From Trebouxia sp. TZW2008 (taxonomy: Eukaryota > Chlorophyta > Trebouxiophyceae > Trebouxiales > Trebouxiaceae), in contig BDIU01000287.1 in assembly GCA_002118135.1 (NCBI GenBank), forward strand, positions 186,001 to 250,000: 64,000 nucleotides of DNA, written 5' to 3'. The notes under the pieces are model-generated. The model was not told the DNA's origin. It saw nothing but the letters and a program-made list of their open reading frames with translations, and ran no database searches. The translations under genes and the position numbers were made by a program. Numbering within the stretch: the first letter of the stretch is position 1; every line of letters begins with the position of its first letter. Positions 24,273 to 35,234 of this stretch are shown here, piece by piece.

Positions 24273-26156
24273 ATGATAACATCAACGCTGTTGCGTACCC
24301 TTCCACAAATATCGGTGCATATAGCATTGCAGTCAAGTCGGCCACTGCTTGTCGCGTACAGGTCCACTCAACCTGCAACGTTGCTGGTACCTTGGTCAAG
24401 GTCGCATACTACACACCGAGTCAGGGCCATGACCTCCTCGCTCAGCTTCCTGTAAGCTGGTCAATGCACTGAGCGCCTAGCTTTTGCACTTTCGGCCAAA
24501 TGAGCTTGGCAGACCTGTTGGTGATCGACGCTGTGGCAAGCAGCAGCTAGGTTGACCGACTTTGTCGTTGTCGCAGTGGTCAAGACCAAGCAAAAGCTGT
24601 AGATGAAGAGCTGATGGGCCCTTTGGGATTCAGCGTCGATCAGCTCATGGAGCTCGCTGGACTGTCAGTGGCATCTTCAATCCTTGCAGAGTACCCTCCC
24701 TCAAAATTCTCGCGTGTGCTAATCGTGGCGGGTCCGGGCAACAACGGTGGCGACGGCCTTGTTGCAGCCAGACATTTGTACCATTTCGGGTACAAAGGCG
24801 TTCAGGTATAGCTTGGTTGACAGGCTTACACCAAGCAGCTTGCAGAATACAACGCTACCCAACATTCTGGTCTGTTGGATGTAGCTATTCTACCCCAAGC
24901 AAACAGACAAGCCTCTGTACAAGGGGCTTGTGACTCAGATCAAGTCACTAAGCATACCAATGCCATCCATTGAGGACATTCAATCTAAGCCATTGAGAGA
25001 CCAGTATGACGTTGTGGTGGACTCCATATTTGGTTTTGGCTTCACAGGAGCGCCGCGACCCCCCTTTGACAAGATCATTGAGGTGCGCAGCTACACACAT
25101 CTGCTCTTGCTGACATGTGCGCTTGCATCAGGGCAACCACAAAGCATGTGAAGTGACAAGTCAGCCAGGTCACACTTGGCAGCTGCTTAGCATGTTTGCA
25201 ATCAGGCTCGCACATTATGACGTTGCTCCAACCATGCTTGATCCTGTCATTGTCTTGATTGCTTGGCACACTTGCAACAAAGCTCATATGTTTCAATGCT
25301 GCTCATACCATGATTGCTACTGTGATGGTCTTGGTTGCTTAGCATGTTTGCAAACAAGCTCAATTCCAACTATGTTGCTCAGATCATGCTTGAGCCTGTG
25401 CTTGTCCTGGTTGCGTAGAGTGTTTGCAGACAAGGTTACATCCAACTATGCTGCTCATACCGTGCTCAATCTTGTGGCTGTCCAGTTTGCTGCCAGTTTG
25501 ACTGACAGAGCTGATGGAGTTGTAGATGATGAAACCCAGCAGCAAACCTCCACCGATTGTGGCAGTGGATGCTCCCTCTGGCTGGCATGTAGAGAATGGG
25601 GATGAGTCAGGTGTGTCCTGGATTGTATGCTGTCATTATGCAGTGTTTGCATTTGCATGCACGCTTCTGCTTTATGCTATTGAAGCAACCGGTATCCTGA
25701 GTTTTGCACATCCAAAAGGCATAGCAGCTGAATATCATGCAAACAAGCTACAGCCTGATCTGAGTCCCCCTGCAACCCTGCTTGGACTCGAGCACAGACT
25801 GCAACACTGAGCTACATGAAACAATGAGGTATCATGACACATTGCATGTGCACGCAGGCGATGGTCTCAGGCCAGAAATGCTGGTGTCCCTCACTGCTCC
25901 AAAGCTTGGCGCGAAGCATTTCCAAGGGCAATTCCATTACATAGGAGGCCGTTTTGTTCCCCCAGCAATTGCAGTAAGTCTCAATTAGCCTGTCTGCAAG
26001 GTTTGTTGCGTTTGCAGGATGTGTGGGCCATTTGCAACGGCGTGCTGCTGCTTGTGTTTACAATGCATGATGCACCATCGACCTAATGTCCTGCAGGAGA
26101 AGTTCAAGCTCACAATTCCAAACTACCCAGGGGCATCACAGTGTGTCAAAATATGA
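24273..26156 (+). CDS. NAXE: NAD(P)H-hydrate epimerase
   Basis: NAXE interconverts the R and S forms of hydrated NAD(P)H so that the dehydratase can repair them. Exons 24273..24451, 24577..24805, 24885..25082, 25526..25610, 25858..25973 and 26097..26156 give 288 residues in closed phases. The first ~60 residues ([20 protein letters not shown], then Arg/Ser/Thr-rich) look like an organelle transit peptide. The YjeF-N domain follows: [20 protein letters not shown], the nucleotide loop [33 protein letters not shown] with the catalytic aspartate region, [14 protein letters not shown] and [10 protein letters not shown]. The protein stops at GASQCVKI. In land plants this domain is fused to pyridoxamine-phosphate oxidase, but here no oxidase exons follow. 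Confidence 0.93.
25189..25490. repeat. four tandem ~76-bp units in a NAXE intron
   Basis: The 443-bp intron between exons 25082 and 25526 is mostly four diverged copies of a unit beginning like AGCATGTTTGCAA and ending like TTGGTTGCTT. Unlike the echoes elsewhere, the unit does not resemble the neighbouring exons. Confidence 0.7.
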
Positions 26157-26805
26157 GTCAGTGCCCCACACACCCACTGCAACCTTTGAGATCTTTGGGA
26201 TCTTGTAGCGGACAGAAGCTGAATCTGCTGGGCGTGTCAGAGAGCTGCGACGACAGCAGCTGAGCTCAGCCTGAGAGGTGTGTCAGCAGAAGGCCTGGCA
26301 GGTCTTGCACGTATGTCAGAACAAACTAGCATGGTACCTCTCAAGACAGCCAGGCCTGCACCCCAGGTCTGCAGCATGGCAGCCACTGCTTCTTCTTGCA
26401 ACTGAGAACTTCAGACAGAGCATGCATAACCTGAGACTTCAAGCGCCCTGGCAGCATTAGCTGTAATGGCCCAATGGCAAGCATGCAGTATGCACAGCTT
26501 CATGGTTCATCTCATTGAAGTTTGATATGTTCATGCAAACCTTTTGTCAAATGCACTCACACTGCCATGCAGGATATTGTATGCTGCGTAGCATGCGTCA
26601 CTATAAATTCGTGTTTTATTTTGTAATGCACTGCAGTGACTCATTCCTTCAGCCGCTGAAGATGCTTTGATGTCATGTCAACTTTGGCGGTGGATGCTTC
26701 TTGGCAAATGGATTGTAAACGCTGGTCCTGATGTTTTCAAAGCTTGGACTCCTGTGCACAGAGCGATTGTGATGCATATGCCTTCAATGCTTGCAAAACC
26801 ATTGT
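26157..26805. other. downstream of NAXE, no gene seen
   Basis: TGCA-rich sequence with short unsupported ORFs. It presumably includes the NAXE 3' untranslated region. Confidence 0.45.
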
Positions 26806-27105
26806 TACAGAGCGCGTACGGGATAAAAAGCAATGCTTGCTAGATGGCGAGGTGCTAATTCCTCACACTGCTACATTTTCCTCCACTAAAGACAGAGCCG
26901 TCGTAATGTCACTGAGAGTCAAAGTGCAGCAAGTAAGATTGCGCTGTGGACTGGNNCCAGTCCACAGCGCAATCTTACTTGCTGCACTTTGACTCTCAGT
27001 GACATTACGACGGCTCTGTATTTGGTGGAACAAAATGTAGCAGTGTGAGGATTTAGCACCTCGCCATCTAGCAAGCAATGCTTTTTATCTCATACGCGCT
27101 CTGTA
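26806..27105. mobile_element. foldback / MITE-like inverted repeat with an assembly gap at its centre
   Basis: The arms 26806-26954 and 26957-27105 are about 149 bp each and nearly perfect reverse complements. The innermost ~60 bp match completely and a few differences lie near the outer third. Exactly two N bases sit at the axis. The outer ends read TACAGAGCGCG. A diverged single-arm relative occurs at 43485-43570, so the unit is dispersed. This suggests a non-autonomous foldback element, or an artefact in which a contig was joined to its own reverse complement. No coding capacity is seen. Confidence 0.7.
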
Positions 27106-27363
27106 GCACTTCTCATCTGTTTTAACTGCAAGTATGACGTCAAATAGGCAGCAAAGCATGCTAAACAAAGCTGCAGTGGCCATTCCGGACACTCAATTAT
27201 GCGAAAGGCATCAGTGGCACATCTGCATGCAATCCAGCATTTTCTGATTGAGCCTGTGTTGCAAACTTTGCAGTGGTGCGCATGCACGTTCAGATGCATG
27301 GACAATCATGCAAACTGATGTCAGGCAGGATACTCAGCCCGACTGTCATGTCATGCAACAGTT

Positions 27364-28772
27364 TCACGATAAAGCTGACCTGCTTTCTTTTCTGGCATTG
27401 GTAAACTCTGTGCGTGTGAGGTGACTAGGGTATATCAATAGGTTCCAAGGCCAACCCATAGTCAGCAAGACACCCCATGCCAATGCCTCTGTCACTAGCT
27501 CTGTATACGCCTTTACTTGGTCACCCACGTTGATCACGCTCCATACACGGCCAAGGTACAGGAAGACAGGCTTCCAACTGCTGACACTTGCCAGCACCCC
27601 ACAGAACAGGCTCAGAGTGATGCAGTTGAACAGGGCTTGCTGTCTTGCTCTCTGCTTTGCTCGATGTACCTGTATCAACATCACCATTGTCATCCTCTGC
27701 GTGCTTGACACTGAGGTGCCAGCACCCTGCTCGTGCATGCACGTGTAATTGCAGGATACAGAAGATTGGCCTAACGCCTGTTGGTCGTTGCAAGCGCTGC
27801 TAGCCTGCTCGCATGAACCGTACAGAAAGAGCTGATGTTTTTGTTGAGGACAGACGCATATGCAGTAGCAGCTATCCAAGGCTTAGCAGGTGGCACCTAG
27901 GAAAGCATCAATCTAGAACTGCAACCTGGCTGCATCCTAATACGTCGATTTGCTTGTAAGCTGGAGCTGCAATCTTGCTGTGATCTCACAGCATACCTGC
28001 TCTTCATCAGGCTCTTCCTCCTCATCAACAAACTGGCTGGCGCCAGGCGGATCATCCCCACCTCCTCCTGATTGTACAATACATCAAGCTGAGGCACAGG
28101 TGTAAGCAGGCAGTCAAGGCCACCGCAAGTTATGATACAAGACAAGCTGGGGCAGATGCTGAAGCAGGCATACTGACAAGTACTGCAGATGCACAAGTGA
28201 TGGGGAAGCAGAAGGCGGCCAGGTTGCAGCAAGTTTTGCAAATGCTTGCAGAATACCAGGGACTGGGGGAGGCAATTGGCTGAAGGAGACTTGGCTGAAG
28301 GAGACTTATTCAAACAGATGCAGGCACTGACGCTTACAAGCCTCTAACATGACCGGTCAAGTCATGAGACAAGACAACGAGTGTGGCTTCAATAGTACTG
28401 AGGCTTCCTATGCAAGCTACAGTGAGGCAAGTGCTCACCACCAGCATTGTCCGGTTTCGGTTCTGGTGGTGTCCCAAACAGCTTGCGAAAGAACTCTGTC
28501 TCAAATTGACGGCCTCCACTGCCCTTGTCTGCTGCATGACAAGTCACGCGCTTGTTACAGACATGCGTCTGATGGAGGTGTATATGTCTGGGCCTGCTCA
28601 GCACACGGATGCCTTTGTAGTCTTGTTGCAGCTAGGAACGCCTTGATAGTGCTCGGCCAAGCTACCTCAAGGGCGTTCGTAAGCAGACGGCAGCGGTCGC
28701 CGCGCGCGCCTGCCTGATCACCTGACAAGATTGAGCTCGAAACGCTGAAGAGCGCCAGCCGACAGCGGTCAT
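27364..28772 (-). CDS. uncharacterised 206-aa membrane protein, probably organelle-targeted
   Basis: Four exons, complement of 28722..28772, 28439..28631, 27997..28067 and 27364..27669, join in closed phases to 206 codons. The N terminus (MTAVGWRSSAFRAQSCQ, then Arg/His/Lys-rich with no acidic residue until about 50) looks like a transit peptide. A soluble segment FETEFFRKLFGTPPEPKPD leads to an acidic linker (VDEEEEPDEEQ), then a basic helix (RAKQRARQQ). Two hydrophobic stretches follow, around LFNCITLSLFCGVLASVSS and EALAWGVLLTMGWPWNLLIY. The tail is polar. I do not recognise the family. A plastid inner-envelope or thylakoid location is inference only. It is divergent from the Sec14 gene. 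Confidence 0.65.
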
Positions 28773-29172
28773 ATGATTGTGAGAGACTTGCAGGATACTA
28801 CTGCAAAAGTGCTTGCCATCAGCTCTAGGTTAACTGCAAAGTTGTTGCACCCAGCGCAAGTCTGCGTTTGCAAAACTTACTGGCTGGCGTTACCTTTGTA
28901 CCTGGCGTTTCGTTGCGTTGATGGACGCTGTCTCTTCAGGATGCCCTCGTTCGCCGATAGATTCGCAAAGTCATGTCCCACTTGCCCGAGAGTCATCATG
29001 ATACATGATTTATCAACGCACTTGATATGCGCGCGTAGGCACCTCTTGTGAGCAAGGTGGCGCATGCGACCCTATAGGATTCGCTTCAGCGCGCAACGTG
29101 AACATTACCTACGGCGACTCGATACTTGCCTTGAAACACCAATCCGTCAATTGCCGATCGAGGTCGGGACAG
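28773..29172. promoter_or_regulatory. shared upstream region of the membrane-protein and Sec14 genes
   Basis: The 400 bp lie between divergent starts. The flanks are strongly CpG-rich, including a GCGCGCGC run at about 28702-28709 inside the first intron of the minus-strand gene, in contrast to the TGCA-rich gene bodies. Confidence 0.4.
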
Positions 29173-31958
29173 ATGCCTCCGCCCGACCTCGACGCTCAGA
29201 GTACCGATCTCGTCAGGTATTCGGTGACGCCAACAGACGTTGCGACCGTGCAAAGGCAGCTCAACGAGGTCAGCTGTGACGAACAAATGGTGCGACAGTA
29301 TATACAAGCAACCAATGGCAACTTAAACGAGGTCAGTGCGTGCTTCTTGGTGTGGTGCTAGCAACCATAAGCATCTGGAAATGCACTTGACTCAATTTCG
29401 TACTGCACTGCATGAACGGCACTCGCCTTCCCTCAATCGTCAAATGTCGTGATAAGCATGCATGCTGCTCTCACAGGCCTCCAAAAGGTTGCAAGCTAGT
29501 CTACAGTGGCGAGAACAAGTGCGGCCTGAGTTGATGACATGCACAGCCTGTCAGCAATTGCCCAAGTCACACTACATGCACCTCGTGGGGTATGACTTGC
29601 TCAACAGACCTGTCATATACAGCTGTTTTGAGATGATCACCAACAGGGTGATTGAGGACAATCGTTGCCACATGATTAGCATGTTTGAGCAGGTATACAA
29701 CAGAAAGCTGCATTGCATTGCATTGCATTGCATTGCATTGCATTGCATTGCATTGCATTGCAGTGCAAGTGTATTGTCTGTTCCTGCATTCTTGCTCATG
29801 TCCATTCAGCAAGTCGCTTGATGGCATCTGCTATGGTCTGTTCCTGCGTGTTTGCTCATGTTCATTCAGTAATGTACCATGGCAATGGCTGTACTTTCTG
29901 ATGTGGCTTGCCTCAAATTCGGAAAATATACTGCAGTGCATACAAGCCATGCCACCAGGCGTCAGCCAGTGGGTTTGGGTGTCAGATTTCAGGGGCTTTG
30001 GGTTGAGTGACTGTGATCCTAGAATGTCCAAGGTCTTCTTAGACCTGAGCGCAGCGCACTACCCAGAGCGACTAGGCCTGTTCATTGTCATAGACACACC
30101 TTGGTAAGATTCACTTGCTTCCAATCAAATTACAGCTTCCAACAGCAGCTAATGTCAAGAAAAGACCAGTGAAATGTTGTCTCTTTACAACGACTGAATT
30201 GTTCATCAAAAAAGCTGTCCTTGAACTAATGCTCATTACTCAGAGACACTGCTGCAGTCAGAACGCAAGAATTGCTTCCCAAATGCCTTCTCCTCACCTT
30301 GCGAATGTTCCTGTATCAAATGTCTCTATAAGGAGAAAACACTGTGCATGTCAAATTCAACACAAGCATTGTTTGATTCAGAGTGCTCAAGGTACACAAC
30401 TGTTGATACCAGTGACAGCAACTGCCAGGTTTGAGACGTGCTGCTGGCTGCAGGATCTTCAACACACTCTGGCGTGCTATATCCCCGCTTGTCGACCCTC
30501 ACACAAAGAAGAAGCTCAGATTTCTGCCGTAAGTGAGCCCACCCAAGCTCAGCTTGCTTGTCATCAGTGTCACCACAACTGGCCCACACACTGAACTGAT
30601 TTGTGCAAAGCATATATTGGATATAGTTTGTGTGATCAGAAGTCATGACTGCATGCTGGTGTCAAAGCGCATCATGTGTAGTATTGCCTTGCACGTTCAT
30701 GTCACAAGCAATCTCGCTGATGCAGCTAGTCGATAGCATTGGAGAGCTGCTCACACTTGGACTGTTGATATGGCAGAAAGAAAGTGCAGTGTCTGCAATC
30801 CCTTTCTGCTATATTAAGGCTTCAAGTATGAGCAGCTCTCTGATGCTGAGCAGCTACCTGCGTCAGCATTGGTTTGTGCTGACTGATGCAAAGTCAAAAT
30901 GTCATCATGTGCCCATTTACAAGGATCTCTGCCAACACTTGGCAGTAGATGCAGGAAAGCTGCATGCATTCACCCATCTTCTATTTGGTCTTGCTCCTGC
31001 TTGTAGAATTGACGGCCTTTTCTTGTTCAGCTTTCTACTTCCTGAGGGTGCTCCTTTAGCTCTAGCCTAGTACTTGTAGTCTTGGAGCTTGGAGCTAATG
31101 TCTTACTGTTTTTGCGCTGTAAGTTTAGGTGTACATTTACGCAGTTGTTATGGGGAGGTATACAAGTCTGTCAGGTTGCGTGGTCTGTTGGCGCTGATAC
31201 TGTAAAAGTCAGATTATGTCGGTCAAGTTGTGATACAGGTATGATGTGACCAAGAAGCAGCCGCAGGGCAAGACGCTAGGTGCTGCTTTGAGCCAAATCT
31301 TTGATCCTGAGCTGACAAATTGGCTCTTGGCAGAGTTTGCAGAGAACAGAGACAAACACATTGGCCCAAAAAAGGTAAAGCATGCAACATGCAAATCTGC
31401 ATGCACACATGGCTCTATGATGCACTCTCACTGTCTTGCCTGTAGCCTGTAGCTATCTAGCCTGTAGCCTGTACTCCTGTAGCCTGTAGTCCAGTAGCCT
31501 GTAGTCCTGTAGTCCTGTAGTCCTGTAGTCCTGTAGTCCTGTGGTCCTGGGGTCCTGTAGCCTGTAGTACCCTCCCTCGCCTGTAGCCTCTAGCCTGTAG
31601 TCCTGTGGTCCTGTAGTCCTGTAGCCTGTAGTACACTCCCTCGCCTGTAGCCTGTAGCCTGTAATCCTGTCGTCCTGTAGTCCTGAAGCCTGTAGCCTGT
31701 AGCTATCTTGGGATGACACCTGAATTTGGCTGTCCTTCAAATGCTGTCACTGCTGCCATCTCTTGATGCTTTAAACTCAATTTTATGTGATTCATGAGTT
31801 GAGTGTGCTACACTGTTGTGCAGTTTCTGGATGCAGCTGCATATACCCAGGGGCCAACCAGTCAGGGTCACGATATCAGGGGTACAAGCAAGATATTGCA
31901 GCTGTTTGCAGAGCGTCCACAGCTATTGAGACCATTCTTGAGCACAGCTGCAAACTGA
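29173..31958 (+). CDS. CRAL-TRIO (Sec14-like) lipid-binding domain protein
   Basis: Sec14-type proteins bind and exchange phosphoinositides or other lipids on membranes. Exons 29173..29331, 29477..29692, 29937..30103, 30454..30528, 31239..31374 and 31824..31958 give 295 residues in closed phases. The N-terminal helices (MVRQYIQATNGNLNEASKRL) match the CRAL-TRIO N domain. The core has SHYMHLVGYDLLNRPVIYS, GVSQWVWVSDFRGFGLSDCD, ALSA-type LDLSAAHYPERLGLFIVI and FNTLWRAISPLVDPHTKKKL, closest to algal and protist Sec14-like proteins. The tail FLDAAAYTQGPTSQGHDIRG is unconserved. The start at 29173 is preferred over the in-frame ATG at 29098 because the upstream part looks like CpG-rich 5' sequence. 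Introns hold a TTGCA microsatellite and a CCTGTAG minisatellite. Confidence 0.9.
29710..29762. repeat. TTGCA pentanucleotide microsatellite
   Basis: About ten perfect units of a five-base repeat occur just inside a Sec14-gene intron. A ~50-bp imperfect tandem pair (about 29766-29815 and 29833-29880, sharing GTCTGTTCCTGC and GCTCATGT) follows. Confidence 0.9.
31448..31705. repeat. CCTGTAG / TCCTGTAG minisatellite
   Basis: About 250 bp of imperfect 7- to 8-bp units, interrupted twice by a TACxCTCCCTCGCC-type spacer, lie in the last intron of the Sec14 gene. The two interruptions suggest a higher-order unit near 85 bp. Confidence 0.9.
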
Positions 31959-32718
31959 GCGACTTGCTTCACAGCACAGCACCACGATACATGGTGCTGA
32001 TGACCAAGCCGGCTGTGCTTGCCTTCATGCTGCAATCATATCGTGAGGCAAAACATGAAGACAAGCACTGCCACAATGCGTCCCAATGCTTTGAATTTAA
32101 TTGCTAGACAACCCAGCTGACAATTCAGCAGCACTCATCTAGAGCTGTCATCGAATGTCAGCGCAGTTGCAGCATTAGTCATTGTTTGATCGTTAGGCAG
32201 ACAGTTTTTTTGGTTCGTGTGGTGACATGACAGCGTCGTCATGTTCACATATAATGCTGCTTCTTACTTTGTGCCCCTGCGCAGATTTGTGTGTTTTTGG
32301 AAATACACATTTCGCAGGTGCAGTACTGAGCTTTGCAGCTATAGCTGAATAGGTAAAAGTTGATTTTCAACACAAGTTTTGTCAAACTGGCACCCTAGCT
32401 GACCTGAAACAGATTGAGATGAAATTGAAGCAAAATGCTGCAAGCTTGGGATGGTAGCTGCTCTGGACCACACATATACATTCATTGTATGCCGTGCCTT
32501 CGCATGCAGCTTCAGCAAGCTTCTTGCAAGCATCCAGATAACTTTGTCTATAGGGTTTGATAGCCTGAGCTTGAGGGTTTGCCTGTCCTGGCTCCGAAAC
32601 ACATCTCCGAGAGCACTGCAGATGTAGCAGTACTGAAGCCGCAGTGCCCTGTCGATACGCATAACGTACAGCTTGTTGTCGGTCCTCGGGTTCACCAGTC
32701 TAACGGCTCGTTGCTGCA
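31959..32718. other. upstream of CPN20, with an antisense ORF of doubtful status
   Basis: A 126-codon minus-strand ORF (complement 32339..32719, starting MQQRAVRLVNPRTDNKLYVM) begins exactly opposite the CPN20 start. I do not recognise it, and another minus frame over the same stretch is also open. It may be chance in CpG-rich promoter DNA or a divergent small gene. The rest shows nothing. Confidence 0.3.
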
Positions 32719-34524
32719 ATGTTGGGAGCAGGTGCTCTGAGCAGTCACGCGCACCTGTGTGGTTGTCAGCTGCAATCCAGAAGGGTTCAAGCTAAAGCCG
32801 GACGCAGATGCTCCACCATCCGGGCGGCCACTGCTCTCCCCGCTGAAGTGAGACATATGAGGACGTTGTTGAATGCTTGTGACCGTCTGCGCCCAGAACG
32901 CTGTTGTGCAACTGCTGTTTTGCTTGTCACAGTTCAAGACTGTGTCCCCTGTTGGCGATAGAGTGTACGTCAAAGTTGACGTGAATGAGGAGACGACGTC
33001 ATCAGGCCTGCTTCTGCCAGTCTCAGCGCAAAAACGACCCACTCAGGGAGAAATCGTAGGAGCTGGAGCAGCAAAAGCTGTCAAGGTCAGTGCCTGCTCA
33101 CACTGTGTTGTGATGACATGCATCGGCAGAAGTCTGACGTGTGTGTGTTGTCAGCAGAATGGTGACAAAGTTGTGTACTCAAAGTACGCTGGCACAGAGC
33201 TCAAAGTACAAGGTGGAGACTATGTTCTGCTCAAGGTGAATACAGCATCTCTGTGTTGATGTCAGCCAGATACTGATTTTTGCCATGCTCAAGCATCAAT
33301 TCTTGCAACAGCTTTGAGTCAGCTTTGCTTGCGCTAGTTGTTACAATGTTGCTGTGCGAGAAGAGCATGACCCAAGGGGTTCTATCTGGACCAATGCACA
33401 ATTGCATGCTATGATAGAGGATTGCATCTGGCTCGTCTGCTGGTTTGCCTGCATTATCTGTATCTGTACCTCTAGTCAGCACTGGTGGATAGACAGGTTG
33501 CGAGTGATGTGTCAGTGCTCCGTAGCTCTGTCAAACTCGCACATTGCATCATGCAGGAAGATGATGTGATTGGGGTGCTCAATTCAAAGGACATTGCACA
33601 GCTCTTGCCACTTGGTGACAGGATCCTCATAGAGGCAAGTCCTGCAGTAGAAGCTCTGTCTGCTCATGATAGGTTTTGCATCGAGCCATTGTACAGGCAG
33701 TTAGAAAGAGAAGGTCTGCAGCATTAAGCACCATAACAGGAGCCCCTGTCAGTAGAGGCAGCCTGGGAGGCAGTTACAGGCTTTGCAATGAGTAGCACAT
33801 GCGCTGCTGCCTCCCCCCTTTCAAACAAGCAGCAAATTCTGCTGGCGGTGCTCATCACGGCATCTTGTTGACATGTCATCAGGCATATGACTAACGGTTC
33901 ACGTTGCTATCCAACACAGGGCTCTTAGGTAGAATGTATTTTCAGTGCCCTATGTTGAGCCAGCATGCCTGCTTTCCTGCAGGTAGCCGATGCTGAGAGC
34001 ACCACAACAGGTGGTCTATTACTGGCTGGTGACAGCAAAGAGAAACCAACACTTGGAAAGGTAACGGCATGTGCAGCCTTCTGCTTCTTGCAGCTATGTT
34101 GCATGCTTTGATGATCTTGTTGCTTGTTGCAAATGCATAGGGCTGCCTCGCACAATACATAACATGCCATATGCTGGACAGACTTACAATGTAGAAAAAC
34201 GAAAAGCAAAATCTACACTGTTGGGCGTCATAACGGGAGCCTCTGTTTATAGAGGCAGCCCGGGATTGCTGCATTAAGCGCAGCAAGAAGTTGACCTATG
34301 AGGATTACCATGTATACAAAGCGACTTCTGACACAGCATGGACAGTGCAGGTCATCGCAGTAGGGAGCGGAAAAGGCAATGAGAAGGGGGAGGTTGTCAA
34401 GCCAACACTAAATAAGGGCGACACAGTACTCTACCAGAAGTACAGTGGTGTAGATTTTGAAGGCGAGGGTGAAACATCGTATGTTGTGCTGAAAGAAAGC
34501 GATATCCTTGCAAGTCTGGCGTAG
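32719..34524 (+). CDS. CPN20: plastid co-chaperonin with two GroES domains
   Basis: Cpn20/Cpn21 caps the plastid Cpn60 cage and carries two tandem Cpn10 domains. Exons 32719..32847, 32933..33085, 33158..33235, 33557..33634, 33983..34060 and 34351..34524 give 229 residues. The transit peptide (MLGAGALSSHAHLCGCQLQS, Arg-rich, ending near IRAATALPAE) has its own exon. Domain 1 has PVGDRVYVKV, the mobile loop TTSSGLLLP and KVVYSKYAGTELKVQGGDYV. Domain 2 has LPLGDRILIE, mobile loop STTTGGLLLA and TVLYQKYSGVDFEGEG, ending ESDILASLA. The third exon could start at 33155 instead (one extra Gln). The intron after 33634 has a GC donor. Two introns carry a short hairpin repeat. Confidence 0.95.
33721..33770. 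repeat. short dispersed hairpin repeat, copy 1
   Basis: The core reads GGAGCCCCTGTCAGTAGAGG and resembles 34227-34270 and about 57410-57445. It lies in a CPN20 intron. Confidence 0.6.
34227..34270. repeat. short dispersed hairpin repeat, copy 2
   Basis: GCCTCT and AGAGGC form a perfect 6-bp stem with a TGTTTAT-like loop in a CPN20 intron. The flanking GCATTAAGC motif also accompanies copy 1 but on the other side. Confidence 0.6.
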
Positions 34525-35234
34525 TTCTCCACGACAAAGTAGTCCAGTCACCGAATATTCTTTCGCTCATCTGCACTTGTTTGCAGCATACTTCGCATCT
34601 AATGCTATTTCGCTCAAATGAACCTAGGCCTGGCACCGCATCATATGCGTCATGTAACAGCCTTGAAGATCCGAACATTTGCATTGTGCGTCCTGAATGA
34701 TGCAGAAGCAGGTAGATGCATGCACAGCTTGAGCCAAAATTTTATTTGCACGGAGATCAGACATATTGCATCGCTATGAGCCAAATTGAGGTTACATTGC
34801 TAAATGTTTGCCACTAATGACTCACGTGTGCGACTCAGTGATCCACATATAGTTGCAACGAGCAGTGACCAACAGAAGAGGCGCCTGTGCAGAAGCAAGA
34901 TCGGCATTGTTCTCATGCAAATTCGTCCTGTATCAGGCTGTTCCTAAAGCAAACACACTCATCTGTTGTGATCTTTGTGATCATTTCTTCAAACTACACC
35001 TTTTCTTTGGCCATAAGCAGGGATGCGCTTTCTCCTACTTAAATACTACCTTGTTGCAGGGATCTCATAACAGCCTAAATCACTTGGAAAACAAGAGCAG
35101 CTGGAACAACAAAACACACTGGCAGGACAGAAGCTATACTTGACATCACCTGATGCACTATCCTGGTAATGCCCATATGCTTGAGCCACTGGGAGAACCA
35201 GTACCTACACACTGTCTAGCACTTGCAGCCCATG
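34525..35234. other. convergent 3' flanks of CPN20 and PRS
   Basis: About 0.7 kb between two stop codons. Only short ORFs are present and no gene is recognised. Confidence 0.45.

Noticed and set aside
29710..31705. Repeat runs considered as a CRISPR array
   Set aside because: The units are 5-8 bp without spacers, in introns of a eukaryotic gene; there are no cas genes.
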